A DNA stretch of 64,000 nucleotides from Coffea arabica (taxonomy: Eukaryota; Streptophyta; Magnoliopsida; Gentianales; Rubiaceae), in assembly GCF_036785885.1 (NCBI RefSeq), contig NC_092330.1:3382525-3446524 (forward strand). Direction: 5' to 3'. The notes beneath the pieces are model-generated. The model worked only from the letters and a program-made list of their open reading frames with translations. It had not been told where the DNA came from and ran no database searches. The first letter of the stretch is position 1. Each line of letters starts with the position of its first letter. Below are positions 12,406 through 23,368 of this stretch, piece by piece. The position numbers and the translations under genes were made by a program.

Positions 12406-13980
12406 TGACAGGTTGTCGATGTCTGTGCAATAATAAAATTAAACCTAATTGTCAATTAAAATAATCAAATCCCAATTCAAGTATTGGAGCAGGGACTCTA
12501 GGTGTGCAATGGGTTACTTGATTCACCCTGTTCCCGAAGAATTTGCTTGATCCGATATATCCGAATAGGATGGCATTTTCACAAATAATTATTAATTTGT
12601 AAACAGGGCAAGTAGGGGTCGTATTCTCAGGAATTGGGGGTATTTGTCTCTTTAGAAATTCAAAATAACACAGGGGGTATTTTTGCATAAAAGATGACAA
12701 TTAAAACAGTTCAACTAAAAATGAAATAGCCAACTAAAAATTAAATGACAACTCACTAAAATTAGGGTAATGATAATTAAAGATTTAGCCAAAAAATAAC
12801 TTCAATAATGGTTCACCTAATTGATCATCGATGCAAAGGCTATTCCAATTATTTACTGATAAATAGGTTATAACTGTCAAACATGTAATAACAGTCAACC
12901 CTTCCTTACTGTGTCAGTGATTAAGGTACGCCCATTAATCACTACTCTAATTGAGCAATAATCTTAGGTACGCCCGTAAGATTTAATTCCCCAATTGCCT
13001 TACATATTAGAGGAGTCCTATTCTAATCAAATAATGCACTACCAGGGTTATTTCAGATTAGCCAGCGTATTCCCCTGACACAAGTTCAATCATGTCAGTT
13101 GTCACTATTTCAAGACAATTAAACAATTACGGATTTAATGCCCTAATTGACAATAGATTAATAAATCAATTCACTGTCCGGATCCAAGATAATCAATTAA
13201 TTAAATAATCATAAGCACTGCAACCAAAAACTATGCGAATACCAATATATAAGAGGAAAAGATAAAATTAAATCGATCTCACAATTTTAGACGATCCAAA
13301 GCATCCGTTGTTTCTTGACTAGAAAAAGAAAATTAGTTCATATTTGATGCGAAAAACCCACGCACAACTAAAGAGAAAGCAGCGGCCATCGTCCTTCGAT
13401 TGAGAAAAGCTCACTGCGTTCAATTGATGAAGGGAACGTAAAATACAGAAAATGACTAAGTCCTTCAATTGCTCCTAGCATGCGTAGGAGGAATCCACCA
13501 AAGATCCAAGGGAAAAGTCAAAAGAAAAGCTATAGGGAATCATTCAGTTGCTCCTAATTGCCTCTGACATTTGTGCAGAGTAAAGAACTACTAAGAGTCC
13601 AAAGAAAAATCAAAGCTTCAAAACTAAAAGGTAGTCCTATTCTCTACGCCTATTTCCTATCTAAGTCTCCTTCCGATGCTACTGTGCGGCGGCTCCAGCA
13701 GAGGCCGACTTCAGCCCTTCGATTCTTTTTTTTTTCTTGCTGTCTTCGGCCAAATTACCAAAAGGGCTCACATCTCTCTATTCCAAAAATGCCCCTGAAT
13801 GTCTTCTATTTGAATTCTTTCCCGATGACTGTTAAATTGGCATTGGTTGTGATATTTTCGTTTTACTCCCTAAATAAATGCAAATTATGAAAAGTGAGTA
13901 GAATCTAATAATTAATCCATATCAGATCAGGTAATATGGGAAATTAATAATAAAATAAATGATAAAATTGCAACCTATCA
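12406..13980 (-). repeat. 5' LTR of the Athila-like element
   Basis: The 1575-bp LTR is collinear with 1125-2686 and has the same TGACAGGTTG and CAACCTATCA ends. The two copies differ by many substitutions and small indels throughout, so the insertion is not recent. Confidence 0.92.
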
Positions 13981-13997
13981 ATTTCACCCACCCAAGT

Positions 13998-14247
13998 ATG
14001 ATTCCACAAAAGATATACTCCCAATTCACAGTGATGACAAATCCCAAATTCCGTTTTCGCACCTCAAGCACCTTTTCCTAGACGTATTATTCAACCCCAA
14101 GGACACCATAGGTGCAGATCAATTCTTGAAGAGTTCAAATAATTCAATATCTCTTTCAGCTTCCATTACAAATAGCTCCACAATCACATTGCACTACGAA
14201 GACTACGAGGGCCATCACGCAGTCGTTAGTGAAGAAGGTATAAAAAG
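13998..14247 (+). pseudogene. EXO70-like, copy A, truncated
   Basis: The first 250 bp of the EXO70-like coding region (compare 35825-36073) lie just 3' of the Athila-like element. One A is missing right after the start codon (ATGATTCC against ATGAATTCC), which shifts the frame. Alignment to copy B stops within GAAGAAGGTATAAAA. The remaining coding sequence (copy B 36076-37396) and about 0.85 kb downstream are absent, and a Mutator-like repeat lies at the break. It is a dead paralogue. Confidence 0.9.
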
Positions 14248-14255
14248 GCTAGAAG

Positions 14256-14366
14256 TTCCGTTACGAATTACTATTTCCATCACTTTGACACTTTAATCCA
14301 AACTATGAAGGGGTTATGTAAAAAAAAACGCTAAACCACATAGGGTAAAATGTAATTTGCCCATTT
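14256..14366. repeat. Mutator-like MITE fragment at the EXO70 copy A breakpoint
   Basis: The segment from GTTACGAATTACTATTTCCATC to GCTAAACCACATAGGGTAAAATGTAATTTGCCC closely matches 48985-49117 in the hairpin repeat region, minus an internal stretch. It sits exactly where homology to copy B EXO70 ends, so its insertion or recombination probably accompanied the deletion. Confidence 0.7.
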
Positions 14367-14737
14367 TAGTAAGTAAATGAATTTGTCAAGTTTTTGTATG
14401 TTGTTGTGTTAGCATTTATATATTTATTATTTTAGTGTTTACATTTATCATGATAGCAGTCACATTATAGATAATTACAAAGGCTCTTAACCCTCTTTTT
14501 CGAATGTCTATTCCGTAGTGAAATGTGAAGTGTGAACTTGAGTCTTGAAAGTTGGAATACCAGACGCAGTGAGGTTTGATTTGACAACCGCGTTGCACTA
14601 CATTGAGTTACATGTTAAGAAGAAACATTTTTAAATTAAAAATAAAAATAAAAAAAAGAACTGGGAGCAAAGCTGTGATGGTTACCAGTCTAACTGTCCT
14701 GGAACGATTTTATGCATTTGAACAGAATATAAGAAGT

Positions 14738-14893
14738 TGTTTGGATTGCATTTTTTAAAGAGATTTTGAGAAAAAATTACTTTAATATTTATAGAATATG
14801 ATGTATGTTGATGTAAAAAGTTCATTGAGAAGTATGTAAATCGAATATTCCTAAAAATAAGAATTTTTTTCCAAAAAAATAGCAATCCAAATA
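14738..14893. mobile_element. Small MITE with TGTTTGGATTGC / GCAATCCAAATA ends (copy A)
   Basis: A 156-bp non-coding element with terminal inverted repeats. The same insertion is at 38516-38683 in copy B, so it predates the duplication. Related elements sit at 37821, 39666 and 57878. Confidence 0.7.
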
Positions 14894-15459
14894 GGGGCTA
14901 AGTATTCTGTTCAGCTATTTTAAACCAATTTGAACATTGTATAACAAAGAATAATTTTTGTGAACCCCAATCATGACATTAAAAAAAGATATACTCCATA
15001 TGATATATGGACCTTTTTTTATTATTTTTTTTGGGCGACCATCCTTAACCTTGAGGAATGGTTGCTACCTGCAATTGTCTTTGCATAAGGCATCAAAATG
15101 AAAAAATTAATTGCATCACTAAAATATTTTTCAATCACTATGATTGAAAAAAGAAGTGCTACACATATATCATTTTTATAATCAAATTTTTATTTCACAT
15201 ATATCATATCAAAAGAAGTGTTACGCTGTGATTATAAAAAAATTTTCAAATAATCTTCTATCCAAACACACTCGGACATGAAAGACAAAGGGGCTTGTTT
15301 AAATTCCCTTTTCATTTTTTTTGAAGCACTTTCCCGACCACTTGCTTCTTCTGTTTGAATGAAATCTCCACCTAGATACAGACAAGAATTTAGCAACAAA
15401 AGTTATCTTAATTGTCAAATTAGCAAGTATCTTTCAATTAAATTTGAAATAAGCTCAGT
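14894..15459. other. Copy A spacer
   Basis: No gene is visible. The stretch is AT-rich and colinear with 38684-39231 in copy B. It contains another AT-rich inverted-repeat piece near 15110-15275 ending CTATCCAAACACACTC. Confidence 0.6.
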
Positions 15460-15464
15460 TACAC

Positions 15465-18400
15465 TGTGAGGACCTAGTCCGTTCGTACGTTGAGATTAGG
15501 GTTATTCATTATTTGTACGGTTAAATTAAGGTTTTAGGGCTAAGGAGAAACCCTAATCTCGGCCAAGATTGAACACCCTAACTTTGCTTACGATAAAACC
15601 CTAGTTTATGCGGTATTCTAGTGTGTGTTTTGGCACAAGAAAAAAATAGGATTCGTTATAGTTTACAGAGGTTTAACAAGTTTGAAAATGGTTAGTAAAC
15701 TCTGGATTAGCAAACCTCTAGTGTTACAATATTAGAAAGCTTAAATGGAGTTTTGTTTATCGCCCGTCTTTTCCACATTTTCTTTATTAGAAAATTCCCC
15801 AGATAATTTTATTGAGTGAATATACGTTTTAGATGATTTTTCTAGTATCGGTTAGTTTTTGAGACATTAAGAACGTATGTCGGACGTGGGACCCACTAGT
15901 GCGAAAAGTTCGGAAAAATTCGGCCAACTAGGTTAAGTTTTGAATACTGGGTTTAAATTACCGGGTGTGATGAGATATTTATTGGTATCAAATGGATTAG
16001 TATGAGAGAGACAAAAAGTTAGGCATGAAATAATTATAGTGACAAGTGTCACTTTGTGATTGGGTTGGACTTTGACCTTTGGACCAACTTTACCAATAAA
16101 TCAAAAATTGACCAAAATTCATTCATTTTCTTGTCTTCCTTGGCTGAATTAGAGAGAGAGAAAAGAGAGAAAATCCCTTCATCTTCCACTTCAATTTCTT
16201 GTCCAAATTTTGAGTTTTAACCGATTAATTTGCAAACTACTCCATAAAACTTGCTTTCCAAGTAGTTTCCAAGGTGTTTATGGAAGGATTTTTGGAGGAC
16301 AAAGCCTAAGCTACCATTTTTCTTGAGTTTTCAAGGTATTTTACCAAGAACCTCTTCTTTACTTCAATTAATTGGTAATTAGTGGTTGAAAGTTGTAGTT
16401 TTGGTAGTTTATGAGTATATTTCATAGTTGGAAGTAGTATTATGGAAATTCCAGTTTAAGGTTTCATTTTTCCCCTTTCTGTCCGTTTCTGTTCGACCAG
16501 GTTAGAGGCCGAATTGGCCTTAGCACAAAACATGAAAGTTGTAGAGAATGATGTTTTCTAGTTGCCTGTAAAATTTCAGCCCAATCGGAGCAACGTAGCC
16601 TGTGAAAAGACCGAAATACCCCTGCTGCCCTGTTTCTATCCGAGAATGATAATCAGCTTCTGTAATTGGTTGTTTTGACCAGGAATACTACTGATTTGGT
16701 TGTTGACGTCTTCTTAACATTTATAGCCTTGTATCTTAGCTTTCCAATGGCTTTGGAATCACTTCAATTGGAGTTGTAGGTGCTGAGATATGACTGCATA
16801 AGTCAGGACTGCTGCAGTACACTTTGAACTGGAAAATCTGGGGTTGTTTTGGTAAATTTGACCTAGTTAGGATGAGAACTGGAATGTATTGTCTTCATTA
16901 AAGTTGTATATATTGATGTGTTTGAGGTTCCTGTAAAATTTCAGGCCAATCGGAGTAGCGTAGCTCATGAAAAGATGGAATTACCCTTGCTGTCCTGTTT
17001 TTACCCGAACTTGAAAACTGCTTCAGTAATTGGCTATTTTGGTTGGGATTACTTCTGATTTGGGTTTTGGTGCCTTCTTAGGAAATGTAGCCCCTTGAGT
17101 CCTGAGTATTCCTGTAAAATTTCAGGTCAAACAAGTTAGCGTATTCTGAGTTATAGACAAAACCCTCAGGCCTGTTTTAGACATTGGTTTGTGTACGTTT
17201 TGAATTTCAGCTTCTGCCCGTGATTTTTCGGTTTTGATCCCGTACGAACTGGGTGCTGATCCCTTCATAATAAATTTAGATCTTGATCTTAGCTTCGAAA
17301 CGGTATAAAGTACGCCGAAATCCGAGTTCCGTAGCCCCTGTTATGATCAAAACAATATCGCTCGTCAGAACTGCCTTGTATCTGGACAGTTCTGACGGGT
17401 ACCTTGGCACTCGATTTTCGTTCTGTTCTGAGTGGATTCAAGTCTTGGCCAAAACATCAAAGTTTTAACCTTATATTTCAGCTTTCTAACGCCTCTGGAA
17501 TTTCTTGATTTCGATTCCTGAGCCGTGAGTTATGGCCTTGCAAACAGGGCCTGTGTGGTAAACCGCAATGAAACAGCTGGCACTATTTCGTGCATTTTTG
17601 ACCTATACCTATTGAGATCTGGGTTGAGATGTCTAAAGGGAAGTTGTAGCCCTTCCTCTTAGCTTCGCAACGGTACCTCATGTACCTTGATCCGATACTC
17701 CTAGCCTAACTTTTGACCAAAACGGTTTGAGATGGCAGTTGTGGCCGTTTCCGTTTGCCGTTCCGCGCGCGCGCGTGCGCCCCTTTTTGCCGTTTCCGCA
17801 AATTACGTGTGCCAATTTTGCCGTTTTACTTGTTTTGGATCGGTTCGTAGCCGTTTGTGACATAAGTGATAAAATCTTGTATTTCAGATAGTGGTGAGCT
17901 AGGCGGAGCCGGTGAGGCCCACTACTAGCGATCACGCGCGAAGCAATCTTGTACTACTTTTGGTATTTTGAGTAAGTATTCAGGCCAGTTTTGTGTGTTT
18001 TCTTTGCTATGTGTTTGAGATATGTGAAAAGGGTACTTAGGCGAGGGTGTACTTTATCGCACTCGACCTAAACCCTAATTTGAATGTATAATTGTACTTG
18101 GCATATGTATATGAACCTTTTGGAACCAAAACCCTAGAGCTTGTGGCTCGGGGCGACTTTCGAATAAATTTTGTGAAGTTTGCAAAGTTTGTGATTTTGA
18201 ATAATTTTGTGAAGTTTGTGAGTTTGGGGCGAACTCTTGACCTGGTTGGACTATTCGAGCCGGTTAGGGCTTGGTCGAAGGCAGTCCAACTTAGTCTGAG
18301 GTCACCAAGTTTGTAGGTTCATGTTATGAACCAATTTTGTAAATCCGGTTCACCGAGAAGGTGACCAAGTTTGTGACCCGAGCTTGTGACTCAAGCTCAA

Positions 18401-18975
18401 GTTTGTGATTTCGTTCGCCCGGGCAAGTTTGTGAGGTGACTGGCCAGTGAGGGTGAAAAGGTGTCGGTGGGTGTACAAGTGAAGTTCTACGGACTATTAT
18501 TTGCAGTCGACGGAGTGTCGGCAGGAGATCACGCATGGCACATGAGTTGGCTTTGGAGCCACCTGTATCCTTATTATGTGATGTTACTTTTCTGCTTTTG
18601 CTTTACTCTTATTGTGTAACTGTTACGTGAAATTTATGCTTTCGCCCCTGTTTACTTACTAAGCATATAGCTTACCCCATTCCTTTTGTTTTCCTTAGCA
18701 GGGGCCGACGCGGGGACTTTTGGCTCGTATACTAGTATAGTAAGATTGGCTTGTAATAGTTGAACAGTTAGGATGTTTGTTTTTGTTTTGGTGGTTTGAC
18801 TCGATACTTTTGGAGAATGCAATTATAACTCTTTTTGGGATTTGTATATAGTATGTAAGGTACTCTTTTGGATTTTCTAGTTTTTATCGCTTTAAGGTTT
18901 GAGTCCTGGCGCGAGCTAGGCAGGCGGCCCGCCGATACCCTTGGGTTCGCCCTTGGGAGAAGTGGGGTCGTCACA
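15465..18975. mobile_element. 3.5-kb TG...CA insertion, probable solo LTR
   Basis: The insert starts TGTGAGGACC and ends GGGGTCGTCACA. It is flanked by a perfect 5-bp duplication TACAC (15460-15464 and 18976-18980). Copy B at about 39230 has the uninterrupted sequence CAGGTACACAACTTTC. TG...CA ends, a 5-bp duplication and the lack of gag-pol fit a solo LTR of a large-LTR retrotransposon. Inside are diverged repeats of a block containing AAATTTCAGnCCAATCGGAG (near 16575, 16935 and 17115) and a short (GC)n tract near 17767. The parent family cannot be named. Confidence 0.75.
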
Positions 18976-18995
18976 TACACAACTTTCTAGTATCT

Positions 18996-19441
18996 TTTTT
19001 TTTCAACAAACGTCAACATTTTATAGCTATTAACACTTGATAATACAAGAGCTAATTACAAAAAGGGATAACTACCCCCATATCCTTTCTTGCTAGATCT
19101 ATTAGCCACGTTGGGAAGTTATTTTCCTATTCAATATTCTTAACTAGTTTGGCAGCAAATTGTGCCAGGAAACGGCTACAACCATTTCCAGCCCTAGAAA
19201 CAAAAGAGAATCTGCAACATTCAAACTCCTGTCTAAGATCACCAATGTCCTCCAGGATTGTTTCTATGCTACTGTTCTGAGCATTGCCTGTGTTGATTTG
19301 GTCCACTACACCTTTACAGTCTGTTTGAACTTCTATGTTAGTTCGACCTGCATCCTTTGTCATTACTAGAGCACTTCTAATAGCTAGTGCTTCTTCTTTG
19401 CTTGCTTCTCCTCTCTTGCGTTCAGATATTCCTTTCACTTT
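18996..19441 (-). mobile_element. 5'-truncated LINE fragment with RNase H-like domain
   Basis: On the minus strand this 446-bp insert encodes an RNase H-like segment (EALAIRSALVMTKDAG, VQTDCKGVVDQIN, FSFVSRAGNGCSRFLAQFAA) and ends in a poly(A) tract, seen as T9 at 18995-19003 on the plus strand. It is flanked by an 18-19-bp duplication (CACAACTTTCTAGTATCT at 18978-18995, CACAACCTTTCTAGTATCT at 19442-19460). Copy B has one copy of that site at about 39233. The poly(A), the long duplication and the 5' truncation are the signature of non-LTR retrotransposition. This RNase H type is common at the end of plant L1-like pol. Confidence 0.85.
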
Positions 19442-19460
19442 CACAACCTTTCTAGTATCT

Positions 19461-22400
19461 AATAAGTGAATATTATGTCTCATTTAGATCATGTATACCC
19501 CTATGGCTTTCCCAGTTTTCAAATGCGATGAATGTGATTAAATTGTTTGCATTTCTTTCGAGTGAATTTCATAGCTTGTCTAATTTTTCTAAAAATTTTC
19601 CTCAGCAAAAAAATTTATGGACTGATTGAAAGCTGGAGAAAGTCAATCTTGAAAATTAAACATAGCAAATATATACATATAATTGGTTGCAGCATTAATT
19701 CAAGTATTATCTTTCTCGGACCAGAAGCCTTGTTTACTATAAAAAGCAAACCATTGTCATGTAGTTTGTGAATTACTTAATTCCTGTAGCACGGGCTTGA
19801 TTCCATGGGAATGAGAATTATTGCATACGAAATTTTGGACGAAGAAATAGCATGTACAGGGAAAATTTTGATTTTCTATATATATTTTTTCTTATGCCAG
19901 GGGAGACACTAAAGATTTTGTGTAAGTGTAGTGTGTGATGACCAGTTTAGAATTTTTACCTTTATACTTTACTACGCTAGTTTAATACTAAAACAATGAG
20001 AGAATCCAATGTTTAGAATACAATCAAGTACATGAGGATTCGTTTTCCTTATTTTAAATATAATATTGTAAATGAGTAATACTCCTTATTTGTGATTTAT
20101 CTAATAGATCTTAGAGGTCAGGTTCGTGACCTCCTTATCTATTTTAAATAAAATTTAGATTGGTATGTCTAATTGAACGCATTTTTACAAACAATACACA
20201 CACACACACAAACACAATCACACACACACATATATATATATATATATACATATATATGTGTGTGTGTATGTATACGTGTGTATGTGGATTAGAAATCTTT
20301 CTTTTTATTTTTTTTTGTAAGATATAAAGAATCACCTAAAAATATCTCTTTGTTCTGCTTTACTCTCTGTGTTAAAAAAGTGTAACAGTTAGCCCCTTTC
20401 ATGTTTTTCTACTTTATTTGAGATATACTTCAATTTATGAGTTTATTTTTTTTAATGTTTCATGAAACTAATTCGTGCCACCAAACTTGTAAGCCTCCTG
20501 AACTTGACATTAAAAAAAAATATGAGGAGCACTTGCCATCAAATGTTGTGGTTAACATTGACAAATCTTCAGCAGTAGCGATAAAACCCCTGATATTTGT
20601 AATATTTTAGCACCAAGATTTTACGGGAATTTCATTCCCAAGACTTGAAAACTGCTATCCTTTATTCTTTTCAAGTATGGCTACTTTTTCTTACCAAAAA
20701 TTTAAAAATGTAATTGCTGTCATTTGTTTCGACAAATGTTCAATTGAAAACTTGTAATTGTATCAAGAAGCAACACTTGATTTGTGTTGCTTTTCAAACT
20801 AATCTGTTTTGTCATTTTTTGAGTTTCGAACTTTCTCTGAAAATATTATGAACTTTCAAACATGCCGTTTAGGAACTCAAAAGCTCAATCGAGATTGGGG
20901 TAGCATTATATCCTATTTTTAGATTGACAACAAATAGGTTGCTATTCTTATATGTTGAATTTCAATGCATTTTCTTGAATCATCCGTCTCATAAAAAAAG
21001 CTCCAATGCAGAGTAATTTAGGATTTCATTATTCCCTAAACCTTAAACATTATCAACAGATACATGTCGATGATCATCGTAATTAATAAGCTCATTAGTT
21101 AGAGGTTGAAAATTCTTTCTCCCAAGCTCATTAATAAGCTCATCGTACTAATTGTTTACTTCTTGTAGGGAAAACACGGTAGTTTGAAGAGACCATTTAA
21201 GCTGAAAATTTAGCTTGCATGCTCTACCAATGGTGTATTAATGTAGGTGATTATATTTAAGAGGGGTTAAATCCATACCCCTCCATCATAAATTCACACC
21301 TTGTACAACTTTTAATAGTAAGAGCATAAGTTATCAATGCACATAGTACAAGTCATTATTAATGCATTAGCATTTACAAAAGTCTATACTAACTTAAGTC
21401 ATCCTAATCCTTTGAAACTTTCCAAACCTCAGTTAATTTAACGATAAAAGCAAATTAACGATATTCATATTAAAAGATAAACAAAAAAATTCCTCTAAAA
21501 ATTGCAGTTTAATTGGAAGTAAAAAAAAAAAAACACTGAAGAGAGGACATAGGAAGAACCCTACGAAGCCGTTGTCTCCATCTCCAATGGGTAGAGGCTT
21601 TCCCTTTCTCCACCTCCATTGCAAAAGCTTCGCTGCAAGGTACTTTTCTCTAGTTTGTTATTTATTTAAGACTTCTCAAATTATTGATTTCCATTATGTT
21701 GAAAACTGTAAGTTGTTGATCTTGGTGAAATAATTTCTATGAATTCAGTTAATACTAATACTTTTTATCCTATGATGTGGTCATTCAGTATCCACTAAAT
21801 TGATTTTCCATTGCTATTTAGATGTTTAAAGGGTAAATACTGTGATGCTACACCTCTAAAAGGAAAAACAACACAGCCAACATGGTAGCACACTAGTCAC
21901 CTTGTCTCCTTATTAAATGTGTTGCTGAAATCAAAATCATAATTGAACGAATTTGTTTTGACCCCATCTCGAGACTAGCGAAAAGCAACCCAAAACAACA
22001 AAACAAAATTGGGAGATTAATAAGAATTCTACCATTGTGTCCCATTCCTCCGGCTACCAGCTATATTGCAATTTGAAAAAATAATTCAGTTCCTCTCATG
22101 TAACATACAAAACCCACTACTATTTTCCCTTTAATATCTTTGCCTTGATATGTGGAGCCTACTTCTCCATTTTGGTTAAGAAAATGAGCCCACTAGTATC
22201 TCAACCCGTAAATATGGATTATGAAAGTAATGATTACCTTATTACATCCTCCGAATGCAAGGTTCAAAGTACATTGAATTGATTTAGTAGATGCATATTC
22301 TTTATGCATATAATTGCTTTTAGATGTAATTACTTGTGACAATATTGAAATGTCAGGTAATTAGTAGATTTGATATGGTCTATATTTTTACCTCACAAGT

Positions 22401-22581
22401 ACATGCTTCAGCTACATGAACGGCTAATTATGCATTGGTATATCTAAGGGATAAGAATAAATTACATTGGTCTATGACATTAATAATAAGTTACACTTAT
22501 AAAATTCTATGACCTTCCAATAAAGCCATAACTCTCAGTAGAAGCAAATATAGCATAAGGACAAGTCATTTGAAGTTTCCT
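19461..22581. other. Copy A spacer
   Basis: No gene is visible. It is colinear with copy B 39252-40557 and 42394-44160, with small indels. Short open frames here are not conserved between the two copies. Confidence 0.7.
20193..20286. repeat. Compound microsatellite (CA)n(TA)n(TG)n
   Basis: A run of CA repeats, then TA, then TG forms a near-palindromic simple repeat. Copy B has only a short remnant (CATACATACATACATATGTGTGTG near 40100), so the tract expanded in copy A or shrank in copy B. Confidence 0.95.
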
Positions 22582-22586
22582 AAGAT

Positions 22587-23103
22587 TGTTGATTCTTCAA
22601 AGCCGTAAGTTTTGACTTTTATGGCAAAATTTTTCATCCCACATCGGAAGAAGCTTAAGGGGTTCCTCTATTTGCTTCCTATAAATGAGGGGGCTTAGTG
22701 GTGAAGAAAAGTGCACCAAACCAAGAGAGCATTAATAGGCTATTTGAGCCTTTGGGTCATTAAGCCTTTTGTAGTAGAAATACTTTGACTCTCTTGTGTT
22801 TTAGTATTAGGTGTCTTTTGGGCCTAGGAACACTTTCCTACAGCTTTTATATATCTTCTTCATAGTGAAGTTTTGCTCCTCCTCCACCCGTGGACGTAGG
22901 TCAATTTGACCGAATCACGTAAATCTCTGTGTCTTTTATTTTGCTTTATTATTTGTTTTTATTGGGTTGCCACAACCCTTTTATGGTCGATTTTACAGCC
23001 TAATCATTATATGGTTGGTTATACCACCTAACTCTTATATAGTCGGTTATACCACCTATTTTATTATAACTTTAGTTTATTTATTCCTGGGTCAGTTCTA
23101 ACA
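22587..23103 (+). repeat. 5' LTR of the Copia element
   Basis: Collinear with 27402-27918, with a modest number of substitutions and no large indel. It contains a plausible TATA region (TATAAATGAGGGGGC) at about 22680. The TTGGTATCAGAG primer site follows two bases downstream. Confidence 0.95.
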
Positions 23104-23106
23104 AAT

Positions 23107-23117
23107 TGGTATCAGAG
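23107..23117 (+). other. Primer-binding site (initiator tRNA-Met)
   Basis: TGGTATCAGAG, complementary to the 3' end of initiator tRNA-Met, lies just inside the 5' LTR, as in most plant Copia elements. Confidence 0.9.
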
Positions 23118-23152
23118 TTGGTTGATATATTTTGTATGACAGGTTCATCTCA

Positions 23153-23301
23153 TGGGACCCCATTCATCCTGTGGGGCCCGTTCAACCTGTGGGGCCTGTG
23201 GGGCCAGTTCAACCTGTGGGGCCCGCTCATTTTGTAGGGCCCGTTCATTCCGTGAGGCCCGCTTATCCCGTGGGATCCACCCACCTTATGGGGCCCGCTC
23301 A
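23153..23301 (+). repeat. 18-bp GC-rich tandem repeats in the Copia leader
   Basis: Eight or nine imperfect units of the type GTTCAACCTGTGGGGCCC lie between the PBS and gag. In one frame they encode a six-residue Pro/Val/Gly repeat (HPVGPVQPVGPVGPVQPVGP). The array is much more GC-rich than the rest of the element. It may be a leader RNA structure or a repeat picked up by the element. Confidence 0.85.
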
Positions 23302-23368
23302 CGAGACTTGCATATTTGTTTGGCCAGTTTTTTAAGACAAATTTCATGTTACAGATTTTGTGGCAACA

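Larger units (their letters stand above)
1125..13980 (-). mobile_element. Athila-like Ty3/Gypsy LTR retrotransposon, 12.9 kb, degenerate
   Basis: The element has long LTRs of about 1.56 kb that start TGACAGGTTG and end CAACCTATCA. Its target-site duplication is ATTTC (1120-1124 and 13981-13985). The empty site is visible in copy B at about 35811. Gag, protease, RT, RNase H and integrase are read in that order on the minus strand, followed by a downstream ORF before the 3' LTR. The primer-binding site matches the 3' end of tRNA-Asp. The Athila assignment rests on that PBS, the very long LTRs, the gag sequence style and the extra ORF after pol. Stops and frameshifts break every coding block. 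The insertion separates the EXO70 copy A start codon from its upstream region. Confidence 0.93.

Noticed and set aside
20144..20335. Minus-strand frame with His/Thr/Ile/Val repeats
   Set aside because: It is a translation of the CA/TA/TG microsatellite.
23153..23301. CRISPR-like array
   Set aside because: The units are directly contiguous with no spacers, and the context is a plant retrotransposon.
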